A stretch of 64,000 bases of DNA, taken from Plazaster borealis (lineage: Eukaryota; Echinodermata; Asteroidea; Forcipulatida; Labidiasteridae). Made by a program: the position numbers and the translations under genes. The notes under the pieces are model-generated. The model was not told the DNA's origin and did not search any database. It worked only from the letters and a program-made list of their open reading frames with translations. Below, one piece after another: positions 1-13,960 of this stretch. The stretch lies in assembly GCA_021014325.1 (NCBI GenBank), contig CM037472.1, positions 1,054,001 through 1,118,000 of the forward strand, written 5' to 3'. The number at the start of each line of letters is the position of its first letter. Within the stretch, counting starts at the first letter, position 1.

Positions 1-180
1 TGCAAGAAGTTTTTATTATTTTAGTGAGAAATTACCTCTTTCTCAAAAACTACGTTACTTCAGAGGGACTCGTTTCTCACATTGTTTATACTATCAACAG
101 CTCTCTGTTGCTCATTACCGAGTCAGTTTTTATGCTAATATATATTTTGAGTAATTACCAAACGTGTACAATGCCTTTAA
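1..180 (+). mobile_element. Family-A MITE, 3' half cut by window edge
   Basis: Begins inside the TTGCAAGAAG central palindrome and ends in the terminal repeat AAACGTGTACAATGCCTTTAA. It matches the full copies at 13582 and 53700. Confidence 0.85.
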
Positions 181-214
181 GCACAAAAGGTATCTAGCTT
201 TGAAAAAAAAGTAG

Positions 215-345
215 ATGCAGAATAAGGTTACCGGGCAAAGTGCCATGTCACGTGTACCATTTTGTGACTGGTATCCTGCCCCTTTTCGCTTATTACTGTT
301 AGCAGATTATTGTTGGGCAAAATTTCCTGCTTATAGCTCTACAAC
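215..345 (+). mobile_element. Family-D MITE fragment
   Basis: AGAATAAGGTTACCGGGCAA, TGTGACTGGTATCCTGCCCC and TTTCGCTTATT match the middle of the elements at 57498 and 63051. Confidence 0.55.
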
Positions 346-3240
346 ATTGGGGCCTGGTTTTAGAAGATCATATCGGTGTGTCATAAGTACAGAGAATGTC
401 GAGAGCATTGTATTGTACAAGCAGCTAAGTTTTAAACTTCATGCTGTTGTTCAACACGAACATGTCAGGAACTTGTGATGGTTTTGGACGTCCATTGTTT
501 TAGTATACCGGATATAATTAGAGGCGTAAACAAGGCTGGTCATTCTCTAAAACGCGTACCGTAGCTTTATATGATGTCTTTAATTTACGGAGTATAATGA
601 CTATATTAGGAAGTGGAGGTAATTCCACAATTATAGGCAAGTTGCTTTTGGCTGCACTAGCAGTGTATGCCTTCGGTGCAAAACAGCCTAATATACGCAC
701 TTCCGTTGTTATTGCCATATAACCATAATGTAGAACGAGAGTATGGTATATAAATATATATTTTAATTGTGGTTTATAATGAGATAAGGATACATTTTCC
801 AAATAACTGTAATGTGAATTTTCCCCTCCATTACACATAGCTAAAATAATATAAAAAGCAAAAATGCAATGTACGCAATAACAGATTTTAAACCCCAACA
901 GAAAGAAAGATTGCAACCATTATTTACGAGTATCAGCAAGTACTATAATAAATCAAACATACTAAAAGCAAATTACCACTAACTATTAAATTAAAATATG
1001 AGTATTGATTTACAGTTACGAGTGAATCAAATTCGACCTCTCCAAACAAGGTTGGATTGATCTCACAGGTTGAGGATAACGTGGTTTTACAAAACTGTTT
1101 TTCTAAACGTTTTATGACTCCAAACTGTATACAAAATAATTCAAATTTAACTGCCGCCTACATTGAGTCGTTCTACACTGATATCCTGTCTGGGTTTGTT
1201 TTTTCATTTAAATGTCGTGTTGAGTGCTGGTAAACATACATTAGTAGCCGATACGACTCGCTGCATGATAAAGGTTCGTGTCTAACGGAAAGTGTACTTT
1301 ATGATTTGAATAAACACCATCAGGAAACCCACTGCTTTCGAAGGACGAGAAAATGGTTCTAGTATTTATAGCACAGTCACATCATGAAGTCAGCATGCTA
1401 ATTAGCTGCACCGTTAATACAGTAACTTATTGACAGCAATCGTAGTCTGGTTGACTTGATACACGATGTGCGTTGCTCTTTGATTAACGCGGTGCACGCT
1501 GATGACTCCTGCAGTCCAATGTATTTTTTACAATTTTAATTTTGGACTGTTGGATGAGGTGTGAGAGTCTGTGGATAGCTGCAGGCTGCTCGCCAACTAG
1601 GACGATGCATGACATCAAATGAAAAAGAATATAGATTTGTTTCTGGTGGGACGCATATAAAAATAACATAATATATATTCAAGTATTAGCAAAGCATTGC
1701 AGTATCATTGAAATTATGCGATATTTAAAATCTGACATATTCATCCTCAGATTATGACATCATCCATGTTCAAGATATGGTATGTGGTAAATTTAGGTCA
1801 ACACGTCATAATAGTTGCACTACCCTCTACGTTCATTATGGTACATTGCAATTATTAAAAAGAAGCTCTTGCTGTACCTTTAAAAGGTGAAGATAATGCA
1901 CTGAAGTGGGCGTGGTGATTACCACATAACAATAATTTAATATTGTTGTATTTGGAAGCATAAATCTACTCCGTAAAAGTGGTACAGAAGCACTTGCACT
2001 AAGACAAGTCAGCCAGAAATGAAATAATTTATGACTCTGTGACATGTTGAAAACATTCAACCCTCTGATGTCTTATCTGCAATAACGGTTCTAATTAATG
2101 TCTTCATGCATTAAAGCGAATGTACTCTAAACAAAAACTGTTGCAGTGTCCCTTTAATGTTAAATACGGCAGCACACGTTGCATCTAACACGCTCCTAGA
2201 CACGCAGCATCTAAACCAATCATCATAAAACATTGATGTTTTACAAGTTCTTGGCTTGTGTCAACAAAAGGTGAAAACTGCAAGATTTGATTTAGCTTGA
2301 AATTTCCGTTTTAAAATTCATGAATTCTGTTAGTGTATATGTACACGTTTGAATAGGGTCAGGTGTGCTGTTTTCTTACGAGTTGTCGTCATGCATAACG
2401 AATTCGTACTGTGTTGCGGCTGTAGCCTATACGAGAGTGTACCACCTAGCACATTTTTGTACGGTGCACCTGGGACCAGCAGTAATTAGATTCAGATTGG
2501 GTGTCAACGTATGATGACAAACTTTATAAAATTCATATCGAATCGATCTATAAATACACACAAAAAGTTTTTACTGCATGATTTTTTCTTCTTCTAAATT
2601 GTACACCAGACCTGGAGGAAGATGGACATTAGAAAAACTACATCGAAGAAACTAAATTGTAGCATTAATTTAGACTGTCGTATGTTACCGTATCACAGAC
2701 CAATGAACGTTATTGTTTACACCGTCGTAAGAGCTTCATTTTGCCGACCTGACAGACAGAGCACAATGATTATGAAAATTAATGCTGTAAATCTTGGACA
2801 ATTTGAATCGTTAACTTGAAGTGAAGCACGAAATAAATGCATGTGACAATAGATATTAAGCGAAAATCCTTTTGCAGAACAGAAAATGCTCGACTCAAAG
2901 CCACCGTAGACGTCCCTAGTAAAAGTGTCTTTGTTGAAGTGGTCACTTTTCTGTGGTTGAAGCATGTTCAAGGAAAGATGTGTGCATTCAGGCAAACATG
3001 ATGGATATATAACACAAAACAATCAATATGAACATTCTCAGAGAAGGGGGCACGGTGAAAAGGAGAAAGGGTTGGGAATTTTATATTTATAAGGGACTAC
3101 TTGGGTAAAGATGAGTTATGATTTGATTTATGGAGGTCAAAACAAGATGGAGGAAGAGAATCATACATTCTTATTAACACATTACCAATCTCCTGAATTT
3201 ACTGAAAGCAGCTGAAATACAGACACAGGCCGACGGCGTT
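346..3240. other. No gene seen
   Basis: AT-rich, apparently unique DNA. The open frames are short, have no recognisable domains and no splice context. Either intergenic or within the first EAG intron. Confidence 0.6.
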
Positions 3241-3244
3241 GTGC

Positions 3245-3345
3245 TGTTTGTTTATTTATTTATTTATTTATTGCAACATCTTTATAGAGGATAAAAAGAT
3301 CAGCAAAAGCTGTTTTACATCAAGGTCCTGTTTTACATAAAATGG
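3245..3345 (-). mobile_element. Possible retroposon tail
   Basis: TTTATTTATTTATTTATTGC followed by AACATCTTTATAGAGG resembles retroposon 3' tails in reverse orientation. Weak. Confidence 0.3.
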
Positions 3346-5461
3346 CCAACATGAACAACAGACTAGGATAAAGATGAACAAAAAGTGCAACTACTTAAAG
3401 TACAGATGAATTAGAGAAATCATGTTAAAAAATATATTGAAATGTCATGTAAAGTTCAATGGATAACTATAAAATCGCATATTAACGCGGACACCGCTAT
3501 GTACATTTGCATATGTTAACTGATCATACATTTAAATTCTTTCATTTTATTTCATCATAATTATAGCGTGCCAACTAACGACAAGTTAATTAGACAATAA
3601 TTACGGATTATTATAAGTAATAAGTCATACAAAATAGCTGGCTTGAGTGAGCTCATTGGTATTATGGTATAGATTTAATATGACGAGAGTTCAAAGGCCC
3701 GAGATGACAATCCACGATGTGAAAAGTGAACTGAGTTCCGTATTCAACTGATCTATATGATATTGCATTGGTTAAGATATGTCAACAAATATAAGTTCAA
3801 GATCTCTTTAGAAGTAGATCATCACCCATGGGGAATCTTGTTATAACATTTTCATTTTAAACCACTTTGTGAGGTAGACACACTTTGTTTACGTTTAGTG
3901 TAAATCATTCACACGTTGGAAGACAAATTAAAAAAAAGCCATGTGTTATACACTATTCTTGATATGGGTCACTGGGGAGTCAAGTACCAGACTCAGGCTA
4001 AACTGCGTAATTAAAACACAGCTTTGGGAAATTGTAAGAGATTCCGGTCAGAGACACTATAGCTATGCCCCGGGTGGGTATATACGGAGATCCATGCTCA
4101 CTGCAGCTCTTTCTATCCATCTACTATCCATGTATTCGTATGCATGACTAATGCAGGGCTTTCGCCTACCGTCTGACAACACTCTTGAAATTATGTACAT
4201 TATATGAGCGTCAACGACATCGCCCATAGACTCAATTGCATGTACTTCGATATTTTCGATGCCGTGGTGCGCGGAGAGATACCATACATCTACCTAAGAT
4301 AGCACGTTGCGTTGATGAACTCTGTCACACGGCCGTACCTCTTCATGGACACTTGCTATGTAGGTGTGCTCACAAGGTATATCAGCTCTCGTCCCCAGGG
4401 TTTTGATATGACTCCTTGAGACGATAATGAATGACGCAGGTTAGTCGCGATTGTGTAACCCAAGACACGAACTTGGCAATACTACCAACATGGTTTGTAG
4501 CCCTGTTCAAGCCGCATGCGTGGAGCGTCTATTATATGATATCGAATAATTCATATGGATAAAAATTATACCACTTGGAAATTGTAATGAGACGGACATA
4601 CACATCAATATAGTGTCAGAATCGACCGTTATAGACCACTCTATCCGAATGGGTTTGCTTCGCTATAACACACAAAGCCTACGCTTAGCTTTCTCTACAA
4701 ACATAGCTATCACAATGGGGTTCTCCATTAGTGAGCAACTTGTAGTTCCTTCTGATATATTCTTTCAGTTTAATTGAATAATTGACCCTTTTAGTGCGCC
4801 GCAGTTATGTTGTCATGGTATCTCAGTGCTTTTAAGACAGACGTTTTACGGATTGAATTTGCACAGCTAATATTAGCTTTGAGGAAATATACAAGCAGTG
4901 TACAAAACTGGGGCACATTTTCAGTAAGTTTTATTTAGATGTCAAATAAAACGAGAGACCCGTACTATGACTGCCTCAATAACAATATGATTTTGGTGAG
5001 TTTATTTTGTTAAAAAGAGTCAACACGAGCATGGTTTCTAAAATTAAACGTAATCCTAGCGGTGGAACAAAAATGTGCAAAATGAATTTCCTTTATAACG
5101 GATGCTTGGAAGCACGAGGCATATATTCTTGAAGATGTTACCCGCTCGGGAGACATTTGACACTGTATCAGTCAGCAATCCTACAATGAAGAAAGACCCA
5201 TCAATTTGAAAGGAAACATCTCGCTCCGGACGGAGATGAATCTTGAATTGATACAAGAAGTTTATTGATCGAGCGTATGTCAGAGAGGTTGTGTTACTCT
5301 CATCACACACAATAAACAAGCACTGGGAGAATTGTACAAGCGTATCTTGTTGCGGTCCTAGTATTACGTTAACCTCTTAAAATAGTTTGATTTCGTACCG
5401 AGTTTTGTTTTTCTTTTCAAAAACATAAACAGCAGAAATTAATACTCATATATATCATACA
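3346..5461. other. No gene seen
   Basis: No repeat family or conserved coding signature recognised. Confidence 0.6.
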
Positions 5462-5700
5462 TCGTTGTTTCTGATCAGCAGAGTGTGGGTTCGAGTCCCG
5501 GTCGTGGCACTTGTGTCCTTGGGTAAGATACCATAATTGCTTTGTCCTTCGGATGGAACATTAAGCCGTAGTCCCTTGTACTAGGATAAGTAGTGCACGT
5601 AAAAGAACCCAGAACAATATTATCGTGGAAGAGTAGGGGATAACCCCGGTGTTTCTGGTTCATTGCAAGCACCAAGCACCCTTGTTTACAGGTTTCCCTT
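5462..5700 (+). mobile_element. tRNA-derived SINE, 5'-truncated
   Basis: Starts in the tRNA-like part (AGAGTGTGGGTTCGAGTCCC, a B-box) and continues with the body GTCCTTCGGATGGAACATTA and CACGTAAAAGAACCCAG. Same family as 49675. Confidence 0.8.
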
Positions 5701-5794
5701 AGGCTTGCGAGCTACAGTGATTAAGTTCACTTTTGAGGCATCATTGGTTTCATACCCAGAAAAAAATATTATAACAATAATTCATCATTTTCGT

Positions 5795-5940
5795 ATGACG
5801 TCATGAGCTCAAACAGGACCCTAACTGAGACAAAAGGCCTATCATTGGCTGAGAGTTGTGCGTGACGCGTAAATATGTGCGCGTTTCCATCGTTTGACCT
5901 CATCTCAGCGATGGAGCTGAAAGGACCATGCAAAGAGTAA
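5795..5940 (+). repeat. Dispersed repeat, copy 1 of 2
   Basis: ATGACGTCATGAGCTCAAAC and CCTATCATTGGCTGAGAGTT recur at 11703 with the same order of words. Confidence 0.75.
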
Positions 5941-6577
5941 CTTCTTAAACATGTATTTTTGACACTAAACCCAGTTCCTAACTATACAGGTTTAAATATT
6001 AAAAATGATAAAACCGAAACAGACACCAAAACAGTGTATGCCCTCTCGATGCGCCAAAATAAATCTAAAATTTTAACAATTAAAAATTTGCCACTTGCGT
6101 GACTTATTACTCTGACAGTGACACGTTATGGCATAGCAGTATCGCATAGCAGTAATTGATGGTTATAAGATGAACAATAAATTAGATTGGTCTAAACATA
6201 GTCAGGTACTTCTTTAGACCATTCCTTATCATATTCCAAGGCAGTTAATTTAGGCACAGACAGTTCTCACTATAGCTGGAATATTTTGACGGTAATTTTT
6301 GACTGGCTCTTAGTCTACGCTCTACCCATTAGCAAATCAAACCTATACACAAGTATATATTCAAGTTGAACCAAGGGGAACAATTTCCTGCACGTTTCTT
6401 AATGCATTTTTGTTTATTTCGAAGCTTTTACTGAGATCTAATGGAGATCGAGGCTGTATAGTCAAGAACGATCTGTCTTATTTTATCTCACCACATGAAG
6501 CATTTGTGACCATTGAAAAGGATGATTGAAGAAGATGTGAAGAGTCATGATTTATGGACATAACGGGAACCTTTGCT

Positions 6578-6932
6578 TTAAAGGCACTGGACACGTTTGG
6601 TAATTACTCAAAATATATATTAGCATAAAAACTGACTTGGTACCGAGCAACAGAGAGCTGTTGATAGTATAAAACATTGTGAGAAACGACTCCCTCTGAA
6701 GTAACGTAGTTTTTGAGAAAGAGGTAATTTCTCACTAAAATAATAAAAGACTTCTTGCAAGCACACAAATTTGTACAACAAAAAGGGTGCTTTTTCTTTC
6801 ATCATTTTCTTGCAACTTCGATGACCAATTGAGCCCAAATTTTCACAGGCTTGTTATTTTATGCATATGTTGGGATACACCAAGTGAGAACACTGGTCTT
6901 TGACAATTACTAAACGTGTTCAGTGCCTTTAA
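6578..6932 (-). mobile_element. Family-A MITE, full length
   Basis: Terminal inverted repeats TTAAAGGCACTGGACACGTT and, on the right, AACGTGTTCAGTGCCTTTAA. TTAA at both ends suggests piggyBac- or Kolobok-type target duplication (inference). No transposase is encoded. The small open frames here only reflect the repeat. Confidence 0.85.
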
Positions 6933-7344
6933 CATAAAGGCTTTTACGTGTGGCCCCTAAGGTAGGTGCAGGGCTATATTTAGGTCCGTCTAAATAATAG
7001 GTAAAAGGCTGGGGCTAGATTTGGAGCCAGGCTATATGTAGGTCTCATCAGAAAATTAATTGTTCACTCATTAAATAAATGGACATCGATTGAAAGCAAG
7101 AACTGCTGCACGAAATTCTAAATGCCATGTCACACAGGGCATTTTTTATAGGCAACCTGGAGGCAACCATGCACTGCATACACAAGGAACACTGTCTTCA
7201 TCAACACAAGATACATTCCTCTCTAGCTGTAGCTTACTATCCACAGGTAAATATGAGAACACTAAAATGTGAATGGATTTTTTTTTTTGGAGATTGCCTT
7301 GTGGAACTGCTTGCCTGTCAATTTCCTCAGGTCATGTGACATGA

Positions 7345-7440
7345 GAATAACAATAATAATAATAATAATTTATTTTTGATATAGCGTTTTACATAAAATC
7401 TCAAAACAGTGTACATGCAGGAAATCACAGGAAGATGTAC
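7345..7440 (-). mobile_element. L2-like retroposon 3' tail, reverse
   Basis: An AATAATAATAATAATTTATT run followed by TGATATAGCGTTTTACATAA, the usual tail of L2/CR1-type elements and SINEs that use them. No coding part. Confidence 0.5.
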
Positions 7441-9607
7441 ATTAAACTAGTAGATCAGTAAACCAGTAAACAAATAATTAATTAATTATATACCATAAAG
7501 TGAAAGCACACAATAAAGAAGTAAAAAAGCAGAGTTTCAGTAAGTTTTCGACACAAACTCTGAATCATTCAGCAGTAATGTTTGTTTGAGAAGTTATGTC
7601 AATTAGTAAAAATGTGGCTTTTTAAAACTGTATGGATTACAAAAATTCATTTAGAAATACTAACTTGTTTGGCTGTAGATTGGCCCGCGTTATAAACACT
7701 TACAAGGTGCTGTATAAATAGGTCTCAAATAAAACAGAGTTTTTTCGAAGATAAATTATATTTTTTTTTAAACAAACCTGTACATTTCAAGATATACAAT
7801 TATTATAGAAAAATATAATGAGAGTGCAGCCAGGTCAAAAGCAATGTAATTATGAAACAAACAAATAATTATTAATCAAATCAGATAGTTAGAGAAGAAG
7901 AATGAATGCACGCTATCGAAAAAAGTAATAGTTGAAATTTAATATTGTTGATGAAAATGTCCTCTGCCACTCGTTATGTACAATGCCGTCGATCATGATG
8001 ACGCACCGTAGTTGAAATTATGCCCAGTAATTTTGCTTCTGTAAAATTTGAAAATGAATCAATATTTTCCCAGGCTGAATTTGATATCAGAAGTCATCTA
8101 CACATAGAAGGCACTGTGTAAACACTCATTTGACACTTCATCTATCCCATTGTGTAATAAGCTCCACGGGAGACTCCACAGTTTCTGCTGGATCAACAAT
8201 TCAGGTTGATTTGGTGCAGCTTTTGCTTTATTCAATATTGGTTTAGCTGCTAGAGGACCCAGGAATTCTACTCTGTCTCATTATTACAATCGATTAACCC
8301 ATATTATTATTATATCACTCGGCAAACTACTGTTTCTACCTCGTTAGATTCGAATTACGGAGACAAAAAAACCCCACTTTGTCGATTGAATATGTTATTC
8401 ATTACGAGTTGTTCAGCCATGATTGAAAATGACGATTAAGAAAAGGAGATAAAACCAAAGATCTGAGAGCTCTAATTTTGACCCTTATCTGTATAAAGCC
8501 TCGTCAAAACATTTGCATTTTCAGCATTGAACTGACAACTTTTCTTTTGATAATTGACAAACTACGAATGAGCAGCTAAGAACAATGTAATTTATCATAT
8601 ATTCCACCTACACACACCGGACAAAGTGTCACCAATACCTCGATATGAGCAAAGTCACTTTAGACATAATGCAATTCTCGTTTCCTTGTTTATTATAATG
8701 TGTTTAAATCCTTCAAAATAACTGAATAAATATACAGCAAGCGCGTTTAGGATGTTTTTAAGAGGTACAGAGTCTAAATTTGGGTTGGTTTTGGGTTATT
8801 CAGGCCATGGTAATAATATACAATCTAAATGACTTATAAAAAAACTGAGTGTAACATTTTGTTTAAGCTTAATTACTGCCACAGGAATCCCACTTACACC
8901 TTCTAAGTGGTGTCCCATTACCAGCAACAGAATGGCAACCGACCGTGAAATAGATTAATAATTTCACATCAAGTCCATGCATCAATTATTATCCAGCTTG
9001 TTATCATTAATTAATAACATGTGTTTGAATATGACTGTGCAGTTGTAGCAGAAAATGGCGAACATTAGTGCGCATGAGACTAACTAGCAAAGTCTATTAT
9101 TTTGATAAGTAGAAGACAAGCAAGCAGGTATTTTAAATGTAGTTGATGATAAGGGGTCGTCCAAAGTTTTCAACATTTTCACGGTCATACAAAGAGTATA
9201 AAGGGGACGGGGGTCGGCACACACGACTTTAAAAGGTGTGTAAAATGTTGATATTTAAAATAATGTGCCTCGAATTTGAAAGAAACATTTTTATAAGGAC
9301 TACTTTGGGGAGGGAGGAGGTTGGGAGGGAGGAGGAGGGGGGTCCTCAAAAGTAGTACTCTCTCTCTACGATTTGACACATGTTGACAACTTTGGACGGT
9401 GCCTAATAACATAAGTGGTGTCTTTGTAACGACAGGTGTGTCAGTGATTGGAGACATAGACAGAATTGTAATGGTATTATATGAGATCGGGTTATATTTA
9501 TGTTTTACTGGTAATGAAACCAAGGGATCCTCAACAGCAACTTGGCACTTATGTAACCCGCAGTCCTGAAGATACCTGTGTAGAGACGATGAACATTGTT
9601 CAGTTTT
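7441..9607. other. No gene seen
   Basis: AT-rich sequence. One G-rich tract near 9305-9345 produces a Pro/Leu-rich minus-strand frame that is low complexity rather than protein-like. Confidence 0.6.
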
Positions 9608-9770
9608 AGATGTGGGAGGAAAACCCCGGATATCCGGGGTTTTCCTCCGTAATACTGTAGTTACTGTAGTTTAGGGAAAACCCTCGCAATCTAGTAGGGA
9701 CTGAAAACCCAATCCAAGGCTCTGGTTTGGGATTCGAACCTGGGTCACAGGGGTGAAAGGCAGGGCTCGA
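9608..9770 (-). mobile_element. tRNA-derived SINE (second type), reverse, containing a perfect palindrome
   Basis: The reverse complement carries CACCCCTGTGACCCAGGTTC and GAATCCCAAACCAGAGCC, then AGTCCCTACTAGATTGCGAG and GGTTTTCCC. It is related to the SINE at 46688. Confidence 0.65.
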
Positions 9771-9912
9771 TTTCACAAAGAGTTAAGATTGATCTTAATT
9801 GCAAATCAATCTTAACTGGATAAGCAAAGTGTGATGTCACAATACAAATCACTATGGTGATATTGACAACTCATCTTAAGATGAATCTTAGTGCTTTGTG
9901 AATTCGGCCCTT
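9768..9912. mobile_element. MITE with GGGCTCGATTTCACAAAG ends
   Basis: GGGCTCGATTTCACAAAGAG and CTTTGTGAATTCGGCCC are inverted ends. Internal TTAAGATTGATCTTAATTGC is self-complementary. About 145 bp. Confidence 0.75.
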
Positions 9913-9920
9913 CCCATGTT

Positions 9921-10133
9921 CACTCTAAAAACTCCCGGGTCTGAATTGACCCGGGGTTGGCCTGACCAATTTCCGGGTCATGCTAACCAGAAAAGTGGTT
10001 AAAATAGGATTTTAACTCGGATTCTGCGTCAGTGTGACCATTTCCTGGTCACTTTGACACAGTTTCCGGTCATACTGACCCGCAAACGGGTCAGGTCCAA
10101 CGGGACCCCTCTGACCCGGGAGTTTTCGAGCGT
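9921..10133. mobile_element. CACTCTAAAA MITE (family C)
   Basis: Starts CACTCTAAAAACTCCCGGGT and ends ACCCGGGAGTTTTCGAGCGT. The interior is built from TGACCCGG/CCGGGTCA palindromic words. Confidence 0.8.
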
Positions 10134-11702
10134 AAATCGCCTGATGATAATGCATATATAGCTGTTAACATTATAGCTTGGCTGAGTATAACCAGAAAGC
10201 ATCAACAGCATAAAAGTTCGTTCCAGATAAAACGGAGTTTCATCAAACCTCCTTGAATTCTTCTCATTCAAATCAAAGACAGAGAAGGGATGTCAGTCTG
10301 ATGGTCTTTACTGAATGATTAGAGACCACTTTCATGACAATAATGAGTACATTGAACACGATCAAACCTGGCGACCGTTTACTTACATGGAATCAAACCA
10401 CAGCAGGTCCTCGGTAAATATGTCTTATTGATGACGTCAGCTCGGACTCCCGCATTTCTGAACCGTATAAAGAGTATAGACATAAAACGAAGGTCCCATA
10501 TGTTTTGCACAGATCTGAATCAGTCGACCTTCTCAAACACACTTACAAAACCACGCCGTAAAACCATGTGCTGGCAACGATCCACAATCAATATAACATG
10601 ATAGAGGTATTCTATACAGCTTTCACGGGTCTATGCTCAAGGCTTTTACTAAGGCGGCCCTGCAACCCGTCTAACTTAAACAAGATTCATATTATCAGTT
10701 TAACACCTAAATGTGAAAACAGTTCATGAATAATTTGCATAACTTATACCATCGCGAATGGTGATATATTTAAGTTGTTGCTGTTAAGGCCTTCTTTGAA
10801 TAGGTCAACAATTGATAGTGGAGGTGAAGCCCCAAGGTTCGCGGTCTTTGTTAAGGTGTTTGGTTTGTCTCGTCCATCTAATTAGTTCCGTCCTTCATTT
10901 AGTTGTCACGAGCAATTATATTATTGCACCCGCCCTCCTCCTTACGCACCTTCGTTGGCATTGCAATGTGTTTTATTCATTTATGCATTCATTATTTTCT
11001 TACCACGCATCATGGGTTAGGGGATGGGGGGTGGGGCTTGCCAGGCTGTCATGCTGTTCGATCGAGTTGAGAGGGTCATACCGCTTAAATAAATCAGATT
11101 TTTGAAAAAACCCCACCTACCACCAAGGCGTAGACTATAGAGCATCTATAGACAATAACACACTTAGTTATTATTGCTTAATAACTAAGCATGTTCCGCC
11201 TATACTTTGACTGCTAACGTGTCAGTGCTAAGCTATATTTTTGTTCTGTGTTTATTAACAACAAAATGTGCTGAGCGACTCTTCGAAATTGCCACATTTA
11301 AGTTGACTTCAAATTCTGCATTAGTCAAAGCGCCCAAGTACTTGTATGTGTTATGCAAATACTTGTAGAAGCAATAAATGTGCTGGTTGGTGAAATCATT
11401 CACATGAATCATCTAAACCTGCCGTTAGAGCCGGAAGGACTGTAGATTACGTTTTTAATAAAAAACATAAGCTTATTATTTTAACTGCAATGCATGAATG
11501 CCTGGTAGAGGGCTTCAGGTTAAAATGCATATTCAGTTATTGCTTTGTTGGTCTTAAAGTAGCTCTCGGTACCTGCTTAAATATTCAGTCATATTCTGAC
11601 TTTAGACTCCTTCTATGTTGTAGCAAATCACAGCAACATGGGTGGTTCAAAATATTGTTGCTGCACACAAGGTTGGTTGCAGCAATAAAACCACTTGCAT
11701 AT
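10134..11702. other. No gene seen
   Basis: No recognisable repeat or exon in this stretch. Confidence 0.6.
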
Positions 11703-11850
11703 GACGTCATAAGACCCAAACAGCGCCCTCACTGAGGTCAATGAAGACCTATCATTGGCTGAGAGTTGTGCGCGGTGCGTACACGCGGGCTCGTTTCCTT
11801 TGTTTGACACCAACGATGGCGGCCAATGCAAAGTGTCCAAAAGAGAAAAC
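11703..11850 (+). repeat. Dispersed repeat, copy 2 of 2
   Basis: ACGTCATAAGACCCAAACAG, CCTATCATTGGCTGAGAGTT and CGTTTCC...TTTGACACC match copy 1. Confidence 0.75.
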
Positions 11851-12672
11851 AAAAGTTTGAGGCAATATAGGCTTGCTTTCCACACGCATGGAGATGGGGT
11901 ATACTTCAATTGGCTCAAATAACATAGGGGATTAAAACAATTAATAAGTCAAGCTTCAAGAATTAGAACCTTTTATAATAATTATGTAAAAAAAATTCAA
12001 ATCATTGCAGTTTGTAGGCTTGGCATTGCATGGTGGGGTATCAATGTATATTTGGCTTGCTGTAACACCATGTGTCTACCTTGCTGTGTAGATTTTTGTT
12101 CTTTGAGAACTTGTCTTGCTATATTGTATTCTACTGCCGCGGAGTAGATTTCGGAATTCGGGAGACTACCAATTTCTGAAAAGAACAGCCCTGCTTCTTA
12201 ACTACCTGGGCGGAAGTTTGAAGGTTGTGACCAATTCGCAAGGAGACACTGTGATCCTAAGAACCTTTTCACGTTAGCGTTAAACTAGCTCGCTATACAT
12301 GATTTATAACCTTTACAATCACGTTTAAACCATCAAACAACAATGAATATTGTCTCCATAGACGATACCGTCATAAACCAGTTAAACCATATGTTAGCCC
12401 AACCCTTCAAACAATTCCCAATTCAAGGATAAATGAGCGAAATTACCTGATAATCTTTTTGATCATCGTCGATGCAAAGCAATAAATCATCGCCATTTAG
12501 ATGAATTTGAAATCTCAAAGCCCTTGATAAAGACCATAATGTCATCTATTAAAAGCATGCGTGTTGTACCATCATGTAATCGCTTCCAAGTATGCGAGCC
12601 ATTTTATGGTGCGGTGTGGGGGTGTTAACAGGCAGTCATGGGGCTGTGTTTGCTCTTTAAAATTACATTTGT

Positions 12673-13049
12673 TTAATGGCACTGAACACGTTTGGAACTT
12701 GTCAAAGACCTGTGTTCTCAATTTGTGTATCCCAACATATGCATAAAATAACTAGCCTGTGAAAATTTGGGCTCAATTGGTCATCCAAGTTGCAAGGAAA
12801 TGATGAAAGAAAAAACACCCTTGCTGTACACATTTGTGTTCTTTCAGATCGGAATAAAAGGCTTCTTGCAAGAAGTCTTTTATTATTTTTAGTGAGAAAT
12901 TACCTCGCTCTCAAAAGCTACGTTACTTCAGAGGGAGTCGTTTCCCACAATGTTTTATACTATCAAGAGCTCTCCGTTGCTTGTTACCAAGTCAGTTTTT
13001 ATGCTAATATTTGTTTTGAGTAATTACCAAACGTGTACAGTGCCTTTAA
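12673..13049 (+). mobile_element. Family-A MITE, full length
   Basis: Starts TTAATGGCACTGAACACGTT and ends GTGTACAGTGCCTTTAA. Contains the shared arms (CACTTGGTGTATCCCAACAT-like, AATTACCTC, CGTTACTTCAGAGGGAGTCG) and a central TTCTTGCAAGAAG palindrome. Confidence 0.85.
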
Positions 13050-13581
13050 ACACGCAGCTCTATAACATTTTGCCCTGGTGTGCGTCTAACCGCTTGAGCG
13101 TCACCCGAAAAAATGAGCACTGCACAGTAAAATATGGGAACATGACACCCAAAATGGCGCAACCAAGAATTATTGTAGGATGACGTTGGGTGAATTGGGT
13201 CGATAGAGCACGTTACCAAACGGGTATAGGGATAAATTAAGGTCAAATTATGTGTGGTCATCTATGTGCGTCTCAAGGCGATAGTTTGTTTGTTTAGGAA
13301 TTGAAGCCCAAGTTCAACTTGAACAATTTTATGTTAATACGTCATATGAAGGCTGTCATGTGAGATTTGTGTTTTACAATTCACGACTTATTAAAATTGT
13401 CAACACACGTCCAATTTGCAATGCATCTTTGCAGACTACACGATTTATGATTTTATAATATCATTTTCATAACCTCAGTCAACATGAGTGTTGATACCAT
13501 TGGTCTTCATGAGAATGCTTGGTGGTTGTTTATACGTGCACAACATGTGTAATGAGAAGGGTGGACCAACCACCGTACGCT

Positions 13582-13960
13582 TTAAGGGCACTGAATACGT
13601 TTGAAAATAATTGTCAAAGACCAGTGTTCTCACTTGGTGTATCCCAACATATGCATAAAATAACAAGCCTGTGAAAATATGGGCTCAATTGGTCATCGAA
13701 GTTGCAAGAAAATGATGAAAGAAAAAACACCCTTGTTGTACAAATTTGTGTGCTTTCAGATTAGGAATAACAACTTCTTGCAAGAATTTTGTTATTATTT
13801 TAGTGAGAAATTACCTCTTTCTCAAAAACTACGTTACTTCAGAGGGAGTCGTTTCCTACAATGTTGTATACTATCAACAGCTCTCCGTTGCTTGTAACCA
13901 AGTAAGTTTTTATGCTAGTGTTTGTTTTGAGTCAATACCAAACGTGTACGATACCTTTAA
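13582..13960 (+). mobile_element. Family-A MITE, full length
   Basis: Ends TTAAGGGCACTGAATACG and CGTGTACGATACCTTTAA. Lies about 530 bp after the previous copy in the same orientation, with unique sequence between them. Confidence 0.85.

Noticed and set aside
9185..9523. 112-residue minus-strand frame
   Set aside because: Low-complexity translation of a G-rich tract, no splice or start context.
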